Origin: Paenibacillus_Z sp042653205
GTDB lineage: Bacteria; Bacillota; Bacilli; Paenibacillales; Paenibacillaceae
Assembly (NCBI RefSeq): GCF_042653205.1
Contig: NZ_JBHSHY010000018.1
Coordinates: 47,498 to 111,497, forward strand
Direction: 5' to 3'
Length of the DNA: 64,000 nt
This document shows positions 8,156 to 15,357 of this stretch, piece after piece. Both the position numbers and the translations under genes were made by a program. Every line of letters starts with the position of its first letter. The stretch's first letter is position 1. The notes below the pieces were generated by a model, which was given only the letters and a program-made list of their open reading frames with translations, was not told where the DNA came from and searched no databases.

Positions 8156-8267
8156 CACTCCAGCCGCGCCGGCACCGCGCCTTACATCCCACGGCGCCGC
8201 CCCCACTCCAGCCGCCCCCACTCCAGCCGCCCCCTCCGCGCCCCTCCCGCGCCCTCACTCCAGCCGC
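8156..8267. repeat. Repeats of the AraC gene 3' end (CACTCCAGCCGC)
   Basis: CACTCCAGCCGC occurs at 8156, 8204, 8219 and 8256. The last copy is the end of the AraC gene itself, read on the minus strand as codons for Arg-Leu-Glu and the stop. The other three lie just downstream of that stop. Confidence 0.75.
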
Positions 8268-9055
8268 TCCCGCTCCGCGATCGCGTCCGAGGGAAGCTTG
8301 CCCGTGATGCGCTTGAAGATCCGGTTAAAGTACGACGGGTCGCTGTAACCGAGATGATCGGAGATGTCCTGCACGTTCAGCCGCGAGTGCTGCAGCAGGT
8401 AGAGCGCCGTCTTCATTCGCCGCCGGTGGACGTAGTCGCTGATTGTCATGCCCGTCACCTTGCGGAACAGCGAGGCGGCGTAATTGGGGCTGACGCCGAT
8501 GCAGGCGCCGAGCTCGTTTTTCGTGATTTTGCCGCGGTAATGGTCGTCGACGTAGCGCTTCATGACCTCGATGTGGTGGATGGACGAGGGCGCCTTCTCG
8601 CCTTCGTCGACCTCCCGGCTGACCGTGACCATCAGCTCCGTCAGCAGCGCCGCGCACATGATGGAGAAATACCGGTCCCGCGCCGTCCACTGTTCGACGA
8701 TGTAGAGCAGCTTCTCGAGCAGCAGCTCGGGCATGTGCGTCACCCAGCGCAAGGGCGCGCGGCGCGCGAGGATCGGCAGCAGCCGCACCGTTGCGGCGTC
8801 GGCCGGGCTGAAGCGCACGACGACGCTTTCGCGGATCGTGCCCGCGCCGCGCAGCTCGGCGGCGGGCAGGCCGGAGGGGATGAGCAGCAGGTCGTTTTTG
8901 CGGCAGGCGATCGTTTGGCCGGCGATCCGGTAAGACGTCTGTCCGAACCGGACCCACACCAGCGTGAAGCTGTCGCTGCCGAGGGGCTGCTGATCGCGCT
9001 GCAGAATGCCCCGCTCCTGGCGAATGTCGAAAATGTCGAACATGGCAAATTTCAC
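8255..9055 (-). CDS. AraC-family transcriptional regulator
   Basis: A 266-residue AraC-type regulator. The N-terminal half is a cupin-like sensor domain (for example FTLVWVRFGQTSYRIAG and KNDLLLIPSG). The C-terminal third carries two helix-turn-helix units: ITKNELGACIGVSPNYAASL, then VQDISDHLGYSDPSYFNRIF, with the family end KRITGKLPSD. The start is GTG 9055, with an in-frame ATG at 9043. It is divergent from the short pyruvate kinase gene, with an inverted repeat in the 112-bp gap, so it may control itself and that gene. The ligand is unknown; a sugar or a derivative is usual in this family. Confidence 0.9.
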   Translation of the reverse strand: MKFAMFDIFDIRQERGILQRDQQPLGSDSFTLVWVRFGQTSYRIAGQTIACRKNDLLLIPSGLPAAELRGAGTIRESVVVRFSPADAATVRLLPILARRAPLRWVTHMPELLLEKLLYIVEQWTARDRYFSIMCAALLTELMVTVSREVDEGEKAPSSIHHIEVMKRYVDDHYRGKITKNELGACIGVSPNYAASLFRKVTGMTISDYVHRRRMKTALYLLQHSRLNVQDISDHLGYSDPSYFNRIFKRITGKLPSDAIAERERLE

Positions 9056-9073
9056 CGTCCGTCTTCATCATAC

Positions 9074-9098
9074 TATAGTACAAATACTGTACTATAAT
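9074..9098. promoter_or_regulatory. Inverted-repeat operator over the divergent AraC/pyk promoters
   Basis: TATAGTAC (9074-9081) and GTACTATA (9089-9096) form a perfect inverted repeat with a 7-bp spacer. A perfect TATAAT for the pyk direction lies at 9093-9098, inside the right arm. On the other strand the left arm supplies TATAGT as a possible -10. A protein bound here would act on both promoters; the AraC regulator next to it is the obvious candidate. Confidence 0.6.
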
Positions 9099-9167
9099 AC
9101 ATCGCGCTCGCGCAATTGTTCCTCTACAATGAAAACAGGAATGAAAAAGATCGAGGAGTGAGCGTAA

Positions 9168-10211
9168 ATGAAAAAGACAGCGATCGTTTGTACCCTAGGA
9201 CCCGCGTGCTTGACGCCGGAAATGTTGGAGAATATGCTGCTTGCCGGCATGAATATAGCAAGGCTGAATCTGGCGCACGGGGAGCTGGACGACCATATGC
9301 AGCGCATCGAGATGGTGCGCGCGGCCGCGAAGAAGACGAACCTGCCCGTCTCCATCATGCTGGATATCAAAGGACCGGAGATCCGCACGGGGCTGCTGCA
9401 GGAGCCGTCCTACCTGCTGCAGGCCGGCGAATTCCTCACGCTGACGACGGAGCAGATCCAAGGCACGGAGAAACGGATCTCGGTCTCCTACGACCTCGCG
9501 CAGGACGTGAAGGTCGGCTCGCGCATCATGATCGACGACGGCCTGATCGAACTGCAGGTTGTCCGCATCGAAGGCTCCGACGTCGTCTGCCTCATTCAGA
9601 ACGGCGGCATCATCAAGTCGCGCAAGGGCGTCAACCTGCCGGGCATCCGCACGAGCCTGCCGGGCGTGACGGAGCGCGATAAGCTGCACATCGCCTTCGG
9701 CATCGAGAACGGCGTCGACATGATCGCGATGTCGTTCGTCCGCCGCGCCGAGGACGTGCGCGAAGTGAAGGCGATGCTGGCCGAGAAGGGCGCGAGCCAC
9801 ATCCAGGTCATGTCGAAGATCGAGAACCAGGAGGGCCTCGACGAGCTGGAAGCGATCGTGGAAGCCTCCGACAGCATCATGGTCGCCCGCGGCGACCTCG
9901 GCGTCGAGATTCCGATCGAGGATGTGCCGCTGGCGCAGAAGAAAATGATCGAGGTCTGCAACCGCGCCGGCAAGTTCGTCGTCACGGCGACGCAAATGCT
10001 GGAATCGATGCAGAACAACCCGCGTCCGACCCGCGCTGAAGCGTGTGACGTGGCGAACGCGGTATGGGACGGCTCCGACGCGGTCATGCTCTCGGGCGAG
10101 ACGGCGGCGGGCAAATATCCGCTCGAGGCGGTCCGCACGATGGCGGCGATCGCGGTTCGCGCCGAGCAGGCGCGGGACCAGCTTGCCAAGAAAGATTTGA
10201 TCGGCGCGTAG
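9168..10211 (+). CDS. Short pyruvate kinase without the C-terminal domain
   Basis: A 347-residue pyruvate kinase-like protein. Pyruvate kinase transfers phosphate from phosphoenolpyruvate to ADP. The barrel and B domain are complete: CTLGPAC, ARLNLAHG, LDIKGPEIRTG, SKIENQEG with the catalytic Lys, ARGDLGVEIP and TATQMLESM. The protein stops just after the barrel (SGETAAGKYPLEAVRTM), whereas usual forms have at least 470 residues and Bacillus forms about 585. The allosteric C domain is absent. Two potassium-site positions differ from the norm: Ser to Ala in NLAHG and Thr to Ile in LDIKG, while the nearby Glu is kept. The start has GAGGAG upstream. A hairpin follows, with no remnant of a C domain. 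It is probably a paralogue, not the housekeeping enzyme. Confidence 0.85.
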   Translation: MKKTAIVCTLGPACLTPEMLENMLLAGMNIARLNLAHGELDDHMQRIEMVRAAAKKTNLPVSIMLDIKGPEIRTGLLQEPSYLLQAGEFLTLTTEQIQGTEKRISVSYDLAQDVKVGSRIMIDDGLIELQVVRIEGSDVVCLIQNGGIIKSRKGVNLPGIRTSLPGVTERDKLHIAFGIENGVDMIAMSFVRRAEDVREVKAMLAEKGASHIQVMSKIENQEGLDELEAIVEASDSIMVARGDLGVEIPIEDVPLAQKKMIEVCNRAGKFVVTATQMLESMQNNPRPTRAEACDVANAVWDGSDAVMLSGETAAGKYPLEAVRTMAAIAVRAEQARDQLAKKDLIGA

Positions 10212-10246
10212 GCTTCGTTTAAAGTGAATAAAGAAGGCAAGCGTTG

Positions 10247-10275
10247 CGCCGCCCTTTGGGGCGGCGTTTGGCGTA
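10247..10275 (+). terminator. Hairpin after the pyruvate kinase gene
   Basis: CGCCGCCC and GGGCGGCG form an 8-bp stem around TTTG, followed only by TTTGG. It is a likely but weak terminator. Confidence 0.5.
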
Positions 10276-10301
10276 TCTATTAACGTTAGGCGGGAGCAAT
10301 C

Positions 10302-12233
10302 ATGCACGTATTGACGGTTGATTATATTTCGAAGACTTACGGCGAGAAGGTGCTGTTCCAAGACGTGTCGTTCGGCGTGGAGACGGGCGATAAGATCGGC
10401 ATCATCGGCGTCAACGGCACCGGCAAATCGACGTTTTTGCAGGTGGTCGCGGGACTGGAGCCGCCCGATTCGGGCACGATTCTGACGGCCGGCGGCGCGA
10501 CGGTGCGGATGCTGGCGCAGGATCCGAAGTTCGACCCCGAGGAGACGGTGCTGGACCATGTGCTCGGCGGCGATTCCGCGCCGATGCAGGCGGTCCGCGC
10601 GTACACGGAAGCGCTGCGGGCGCTGGAGCTGAAGCCCGGCGACGAGGCGCTGCAGGAGCAGCTCGTCCGCGCCAACCAGCGGATGAACGAGCTGGACGCC
10701 TGGGGCATCGAGAGCGATGCGAAAATCGCGCTCTCGAAGCTCGGCATCCAGCACTACGACGCAAAGCTCGGCGTGCTGTCCGGCGGGCAGCGCAAGCGCG
10801 TCGCGATGGCGGCGGCGCTCATCCAGCCGGCCGACGTGCTGCTGCTGGACGAGCCGACCAACCACATCGACAACGAATCCGTCGCCTGGCTGGAAGGCAT
10901 GCTGCAGAAGCGCAGGGGCGCGCTGCTCATGATCACGCACGACCGGTACTTCCTGGACCGCGTCAGCAACCGGACGCTCGAGCTCGACAAGGGCCGCGCG
11001 TACTTCTACACGGCGAACTACAGCCGTTTCCTCGAGCTCAAGCTGGACCGCGAGGAGCGGGAGGCCGCGTCGGAGGCGAAGCGCCAGAACCTGCTGCGCA
11101 ATGAGCTGGCGTGGATGCGCCGCGGCGCGCAGGCGCGCTCGACGAAGCAGCAGGCGCGCATCCAGCGCTTCGAAGCGCTGAGCGCGCAAGGGCCGGAGAA
11201 GGCGGCCGGCAAGCTGGAGATGTCCGTCGCGTCCTCGCGGCTCGGCAAGAAAATTCTCGAGATCGAGGGACTGCGCAAATCGTTCGAGGGCCGCGCCGTG
11301 ATCGACGGCTTCAGCTACATCGCGGTGCCGGAGGACCGCGTCGGCATCGTAGGGCGCAACGGCCTCGGCAAGTCGACGCTGCTGAAGCTGATCGCGGGCA
11401 AGCTGGAGCCGGACGCGGGCACCGTCACGCTCGGGCCGACGGTGAAGCTCGGCGTCTTCTCGCAGGAGCGCGAGGAGATGGACGAGTCGCTGCGGGTCAT
11501 CGATTACATCCGCGAAAGCGCGGAGCAGGTGACGACGGCCGACGGCACGACGATCACGGCTGGCCAAATGCTGGAGCGGTTCCTCTTCCCGCCGGCGCAG
11601 CAGTGGACGCCGATCGCGAAGCTGTCCGGCGGCGAGAAGCGGCGGCTGCAGCTGCTTCGCGTGCTGATGGAGGCGCCGAACGTGCTGCTGCTGGACGAGC
11701 CTACCAATGACCTCGACATCCTGACGTTGACGGTGCTCGAGGATTATTTAGACGACTTCCCGGGCGTCGTCTTCACGGTGTCCCACGACCGGTACTTCCT
11801 GGACCGGACGGCGGAGCGGATCTTCGCCTTCGAAGGGAACGGCATCATCGAGCAGCATGTCGGCAATTTCTCGGATTATCAGGCGTACGCGGCCGCGCAC
11901 GGCGCGCGCGCCGCGGACGCCGCCGAGCGCAGGGCGGAGAGTGAAACGCCGAAGCGGCCGGCGGCCGAGCCGGAGCAGGAGCCGGCCAAGCCGACGAAGA
12001 TGTCGTACAAGGAGCAGAAGGAGTTCGAGACGATCGACGCGGACATCGAACGGGCGGAGGACGCGCTGCGGCAGGTGCAGGCGGATATGGAGGCGGCCGG
12101 CAGCGATTCCATGCGGCTGCAGGAGCTGATGACCGCTCAGACGGAGGTGGAGGCGAGGCTCGAGACGCTGATGGAACGCTGGACGTACCTGAACGAGCTG
12201 GCCGAGCAGATCGCGGCGAACAAGAAGAAGTAA
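10302..12233 (+). CDS. yfmR: ABC-F family ATPase (YfmR/Uup type)
   Basis: A 643-residue cytosolic ABC-F protein with two ATPase domains and no membrane domain. Walker A motifs are GVNGTGKST (near residue 38) and GRNGLGKST, signatures are LSGGQRKR and LSGGEKRR, and Walker B motifs are LLLDEPTNHID and LLLDEPTNDLD. A linker with basic helices joins the domains. A C-terminal coiled coil (KMSYKEQKEFETIDADIERA onward) is typical of Uup/YfmR. Such proteins bind the ribosomal E site and relieve stalled translation; YfmR works alongside EF-P in B. subtilis. The assignment to YfmR rests on the C-terminal coiled coil. Other ABC-F groups, including antibiotic-protection types, usually lack this tail. Confidence 0.88.
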   Translation: MHVLTVDYISKTYGEKVLFQDVSFGVETGDKIGIIGVNGTGKSTFLQVVAGLEPPDSGTILTAGGATVRMLAQDPKFDPEETVLDHVLGGDSAPMQAVRAYTEALRALELKPGDEALQEQLVRANQRMNELDAWGIESDAKIALSKLGIQHYDAKLGVLSGGQRKRVAMAAALIQPADVLLLDEPTNHIDNESVAWLEGMLQKRRGALLMITHDRYFLDRVSNRTLELDKGRAYFYTANYSRFLELKLDREEREAASEAKRQNLLRNELAWMRRGAQARSTKQQARIQRFEALSAQGPEKAAGKLEMSVASSRLGKKILEIEGLRKSFEGRAVIDGFSYIAVPEDRVGIVGRNGLGKSTLLKLIAGKLEPDAGTVTLGPTVKLGVFSQEREEMDESLRVIDYIRESAEQVTTADGTTITAGQMLERFLFPPAQQWTPIAKLSGGEKRRLQLLRVLMEAPNVLLLDEPTNDLDILTLTVLEDYLDDFPGVVFTVSHDRYFLDRTAERIFAFEGNGIIEQHVGNFSDYQAYAAAHGARAADAAERRAESETPKRPAAEPEQEPAKPTKMSYKEQKEFETIDADIERAEDALRQVQADMEAAGSDSMRLQELMTAQTEVEARLETLMERWTYLNELAEQIAANKKK

Positions 12234-12307
12234 GCGGCTAGCTCCGTACGGGCGACGGCCGGCTGGCCAGCCAGCAAGGACAGACCGGAACCGGATAAGC
12301 GTGTTGA

Positions 12308-12360
12308 ACTGCACCCCGATTGTCAGACGCCCTCTAACAATCGGAGGTGCAGTTTTTTAT
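12308..12360 (+). terminator. Rho-independent terminator after the ABC-F gene
   Basis: ACTGCACC...CGATTGT pairs with ACAATCG...GGTGCAGT and is followed by TTTTTTA. The remaining gap to 12596 holds a possible -10 (TATACT, 12499-12504) for the next gene, but I see no good -35. Confidence 0.85.
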
Positions 12361-12596
12361 AGCGCGATCGCGTTCTGCCCGGGAACTTGCCGGGGCTAAG
12401 CGCAGCATCCGGAGGGAGGCGTTGACCCCGTGCGCCAGCCGATCCGCAGCGCCTCCTTGAATCGCCTCGGACTGTGGAGCGCATTCGAATCATAATGGTA
12501 TACTGAACGCAACGTAGGGGGGGAATAGCCGAAATTTTCGCGATCGCAGCCTCCGTGCCCCGCATAACCGCCTCGTCCGGGAAAGGAAGGGACCTC

Positions 12597-13493
12597 ATGA
12601 GCATGCTGCAATTCACGGTGCCGCCGCTGCCGCATTACATGCTGGGCGGGACAGCGCAATACGGGCCGGGCGAACGGCACGTCAGCCGCCGCAACGTCGG
12701 GGTGTTCGGCCTGCTGTTCGTCCGCGAGGGCTGCCTGTCTATGGCAGAGGAGGACCGGGAATTCGAGGTCGACGAAGGCTGCGCGCTGATTCTGCGTCCG
12801 GACCGGCATCACTGCGGGACCAAGGGCTGCGCCGAGCCGACGTCGTGTTACTGGCTGCATTTTCGGACGACGGGAAGCTGGGCCGCCGCGGACGACGCGG
12901 ACGACGAGCCGCCCCGGCACGGAGAGGAAGCCGATGGCGAGAAACGCGCACCGGCGCTATGGACGTACGACACGCACGCCTTCCGGATCCGCGTCCCCCA
13001 ATTCGTCCGGCTGTCCCAGCCCGAAATAGCCGAGGAGCTGTGCGGGCAGCTGGTCCAGCTGAACCAGAGCATCCATTCCGGCAGCGCGAAGTGGAGCCAG
13101 CAATCGGTGTTCCAGGAGCTGCTGCGGCAGCTGTCCGCGTCCGCGGCCGAGGACGAGGCGACGCCCGCCGCGGCGTGCGCGGACCAGGCGGCCGCCTACC
13201 TGCGCAAGCATTACCGGGAGCCGTTGACGGCGCAGGAGCTCGGCGAACGGCTCAATTTCCACCCCGTGTACATCGCCCGCTGCATGCATCGCTACTACGG
13301 CTGCCCGCCGATGGAATACCTGCTCCGCTGCCGCATCGAGCAGGCGAAGCTGCTGCTGCTGCACACCGACCGCCCCGTCGCCCGCATTGCGGAGGAAGTC
13401 GGGTTCAATCAGGCAGCCTACTTCACTTCCTGCTTCACCCGGGCGGAGGGGCTGTCCCCGCGCAAGTTCCGGCAGCGGTTCGCGTACGGCTGA
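12597..13493 (+). CDS. AraC-family transcriptional regulator
   Basis: A 298-residue AraC-type regulator. An N-terminal cupin domain (VFGLLFVREGCLSMAEEDRE, ALILRPDRHHCG) is followed by an acidic spacer and two helix-turn-helix units near the C-terminus: LTAQELGERLNFHPVYIARC and VARIAEEVGFNQAAYFTSCF, with SPRKFRQRF at the end. ATG 12597 is chosen because GAAAGGAAGG lies eight bases upstream; the open frame extends further 5'. It stands alone between the ABC-F gene and dps, so its target is not evident. Acquisition of sugar or stress genes would be typical for the family. Confidence 0.9.
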   Translation: MSMLQFTVPPLPHYMLGGTAQYGPGERHVSRRNVGVFGLLFVREGCLSMAEEDREFEVDEGCALILRPDRHHCGTKGCAEPTSCYWLHFRTTGSWAAADDADDEPPRHGEEADGEKRAPALWTYDTHAFRIRVPQFVRLSQPEIAEELCGQLVQLNQSIHSGSAKWSQQSVFQELLRQLSASAAEDEATPAAACADQAAAYLRKHYREPLTAQELGERLNFHPVYIARCMHRYYGCPPMEYLLRCRIEQAKLLLLHTDRPVARIAEEVGFNQAAYFTSCFTRAEGLSPRKFRQRFAYG

Positions 13494-13511
13494 CGCCGGA
13501 TGGGAACGCCC

Positions 13512-13556
13512 AAAAGACCGACGCTCGCGGGATGTACCGCGAATGACGGTCTTCGA
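13512..13556. terminator. Hairpin between convergent AraC and dps genes
   Basis: AAGACCG and CGGTCTT pair, with an inner TCGCGG/CCGCGA stem. There is no long T-run, so it may be a weak bidirectional terminator. Confidence 0.45.
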
Positions 13557-13597
13557 GGAGTCGGAATGCCGGTCCGGCTGCCGGCTTGCCCGGCTCC

Positions 13598-14041
13598 TTA
13601 GCGTCCGTTGAACGCTTTAAGCATCCAAATGTGCTTCTCGAGCGATTTGTGGATGGCGAGCAGCAGGTCGCCCGTCGTATCGTCGCCCGCTTCGGCCGAC
13701 ACTTCCATGCCTTCCTTCAGCTCGGCTGCCACCTTTGTGAAGTCCTCGATGAGGATGTCCACCATCTCGGAAGCGGATTCGCTGCTCGAGGCTTCCTTCA
13801 CCGTCGAATGCTCCAGATACTCGGTCATCGTGGCGAGCGGCTGACCGCCGATCGCGAGCAGGCGCTCCGCGATGTCGTCGACGTGCAGCGTTGCTTCCTC
13901 GTACAGCTCCTGGAATTTCACGTGCAGCGTGAAGAACTGGTTGCCTTTGACGTACCAGTGGTAGTTGTGGAGCTTCACGTACAGGACGCTCCAGGTCGAG
14001 ATTTGTTTGTTCAGGATCGTTTGCAGTTTTTTCGTCGGCAT
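13598..14041 (-). CDS. dps: Dps-family ferritin-like DNA-protection protein
   Basis: A 147-residue Dps/MrgA protein, which assembles into a 12-subunit shell, oxidises and stores iron and protects DNA from peroxide. The ferroxidase-site region is visible: YVKLHNYHWYVKGNQFFTLH followed by HVDDIAERLLAIGG, with the His and Asp/Glu ligands between subunits. The second of two close ATGs (14041) is chosen because GGGAG lies nine bases before it; the first (14050) abuts that site. A PerR-like box lies on a promoter about 230 bp upstream, which fits peroxide-inducible expression as in B. subtilis mrgA. Confidence 0.92.
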   Translation of the reverse strand: MPTKKLQTILNKQISTWSVLYVKLHNYHWYVKGNQFFTLHVKFQELYEEATLHVDDIAERLLAIGGQPLATMTEYLEHSTVKEASSSESASEMVDILIEDFTKVAAELKEGMEVSAEAGDDTTGDLLLAIHKSLEKHIWMLKAFNGR

Positions 14042-14274
14042 GTTCGGCATCTCCCTTTGTCATAGAATGCGCGTGTCGTGCGCTGCCCCGGCGCTGCGCG
14101 CTGTCAGCCCTCCGGCGTTCCGTGCGGTCCCCGCGGCCCCGGCAGGATACCCAATTATTGTGCCGTATCGCCCGGCGAAATAATCGCGGCGGGCGAATCG
14201 CGGGAGCGGCCGCGCTCTTCTCTTCTTAACCGCGGTCCTTCGATGCTGAAACTCAAATAATAATAATTTCTAAA

Positions 14275-14306
14275 TTAAAATTATTATAAATAAGCTCGTT
14301 TGTCAA
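14275..14306 (-). promoter_or_regulatory. Predicted promoter with a PerR-like box facing dps
   Basis: Read on the minus strand, TTGACA (14306-14301) is followed after 17 bp by TAATTT. The 15-bp element TTATAATAATTTTAA (14289-14275) overlaps the -10 and matches the PerR box TTATAATNATTATAA at all but one fixed position. The spot is an AT-rich island in GC-rich DNA. The 5' leader to dps would be about 230 nt. The rest of 14042-14430 holds no gene. Confidence 0.6.
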
Positions 14307-14430
14307 TACCCGCTGCCATGATCCCGTGCGGATTCCGCGCGCGGCGCGATGCGCTAGCGGCGGCGCAGCCGGGATGAACGGTATAAATCCGGCCGATCTG
14401 GCAACACAAGAAGAGAGGAGAACGATACTA

Positions 14431-15303
14431 ATGGCACATACACGCGTACGAAAAGCAATCATACCGGCCGGGGGACTGGGCACGCGCTTCCTGCCGGCCA
14501 CGAAGGCGCAGCCGAAGGAAATGCTGCCGCTCATCGACAAGCCCGCCATTCAATACATCGTCGAGGAAGCGGTCGCCTCCGGCATCGAAAGCATCATGAT
14601 CGTCAGCGGCCGCAATAAGCGGGCGATCGAGGACCATTTCGACAAATCGTTCGAGCTCGAGGCGGAGCTCGAAGCAAGCGGCAAGGCGGAGATGCTGGAG
14701 CTCGTCCGCGGGATCTCGCATCTCGCGGAAATCGTCTACATCCGGCAGGGCGCGCCGCTCGGGCTCGGCCACGCCGTGCTCTGCGCGCGGCGGTTCGTCG
14801 GCGACGAGCCGTTCGCGGTGCTGCTCGGGGACGATATTTTGCAGTCCAGCCGGCCTTGCCTGGCCGAGATGATCGATCTGTACGAGGAGCGGGCGTCCTC
14901 GGTCGTGGCCGTTATGGATGTGCCGTGGGACCAGACGCATAAGTACGGCATCGTCGACCTCGCGGAGGCCGGCGGCGGCCGGCTGAAGGGGCTCGTGGAG
15001 AAGCCTGCGCCGGCCGAAGCGCCGTCCAATCTGGCGATCGTCGGCCGTTACGTGCTGGAGCCCGGCATTTTCGAGCTGCTGGAGCACGCCAAGCCCGGCA
15101 AGGGCGGCGAGATTCAATTGACGGACAGCCTGCAGCGGCTGAACCAGACGAACCCGATGACCGCGTTCCGGTTCGAAGGCCAGCGCTACGACGTGGGCGA
15201 CAAGCTCGGCTTCGTCCAGGCGACGATCGATTTGGCGCTGCGCCGGAGCGATCTGGCGGACGACGTGCGCCGCTATATGATCGAACGGCTGCAGCAAGAC
15301 TAG
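14431..15303 (+). CDS. galU: UTP-glucose-1-phosphate uridylyltransferase
   Basis: A 290-residue GalU/GtaB enzyme that makes UDP-glucose from UTP and glucose-1-phosphate for teichoic acid, glycolipid and exopolysaccharide synthesis. The nucleotide-binding signature GLGTRFLPATKAQPKEMLP is near the N-terminus. Further family motifs are DKPAIQYIVEEAV, LLGDDIL, KPGKGGEIQLTDSL and the end RYDVGDKLGFVQA. ATG 14431 is chosen over an upstream open frame because AAGAGAGGAG precedes it and the protein then begins at the family start (RVRKAIIPAGG). It is single, with its own leader. Confidence 0.95.
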   Translation: MAHTRVRKAIIPAGGLGTRFLPATKAQPKEMLPLIDKPAIQYIVEEAVASGIESIMIVSGRNKRAIEDHFDKSFELEAELEASGKAEMLELVRGISHLAEIVYIRQGAPLGLGHAVLCARRFVGDEPFAVLLGDDILQSSRPCLAEMIDLYEERASSVVAVMDVPWDQTHKYGIVDLAEAGGGRLKGLVEKPAPAEAPSNLAIVGRYVLEPGIFELLEHAKPGKGGEIQLTDSLQRLNQTNPMTAFRFEGQRYDVGDKLGFVQATIDLALRRSDLADDVRRYMIERLQQD

Positions 15304-15357
15304 CGCCGGCGGTCCGGAAGCGCCCCTTCGGCGCGTCCCCGCCGGCAGAAGGCGAGG

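Larger units (their letters stand above)
6981..8254. other. Gene-free, repeat-rich region
   Basis: About 1.27 kb between the SRAP gene and the AraC gene. Frames here are open only because of very high G+C, and the translations are low-complexity Gly/Arg/Pro. It holds a 106-bp tandem repeat, a group of short inverted and direct repeats, degenerate copies of a CTCGCCGG/GGAGTCACC motif between about 7810 and 8100, and extra copies of the AraC gene 3' end. I see no gene, promoter or RNA that I can support. Confidence 0.6.

Noticed and set aside
9195..11567. A 790-codon open frame on the minus strand
   Set aside because: It lies opposite pyruvate kinase and the ABC-F gene, whose motifs are unmistakable. 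Long antisense frames are common at this G+C.
14042..14430. A small gene between dps and galU
   Set aside because: The frames there have no ribosome site and the composition is that of a leader. Only the promoter elements are supported.
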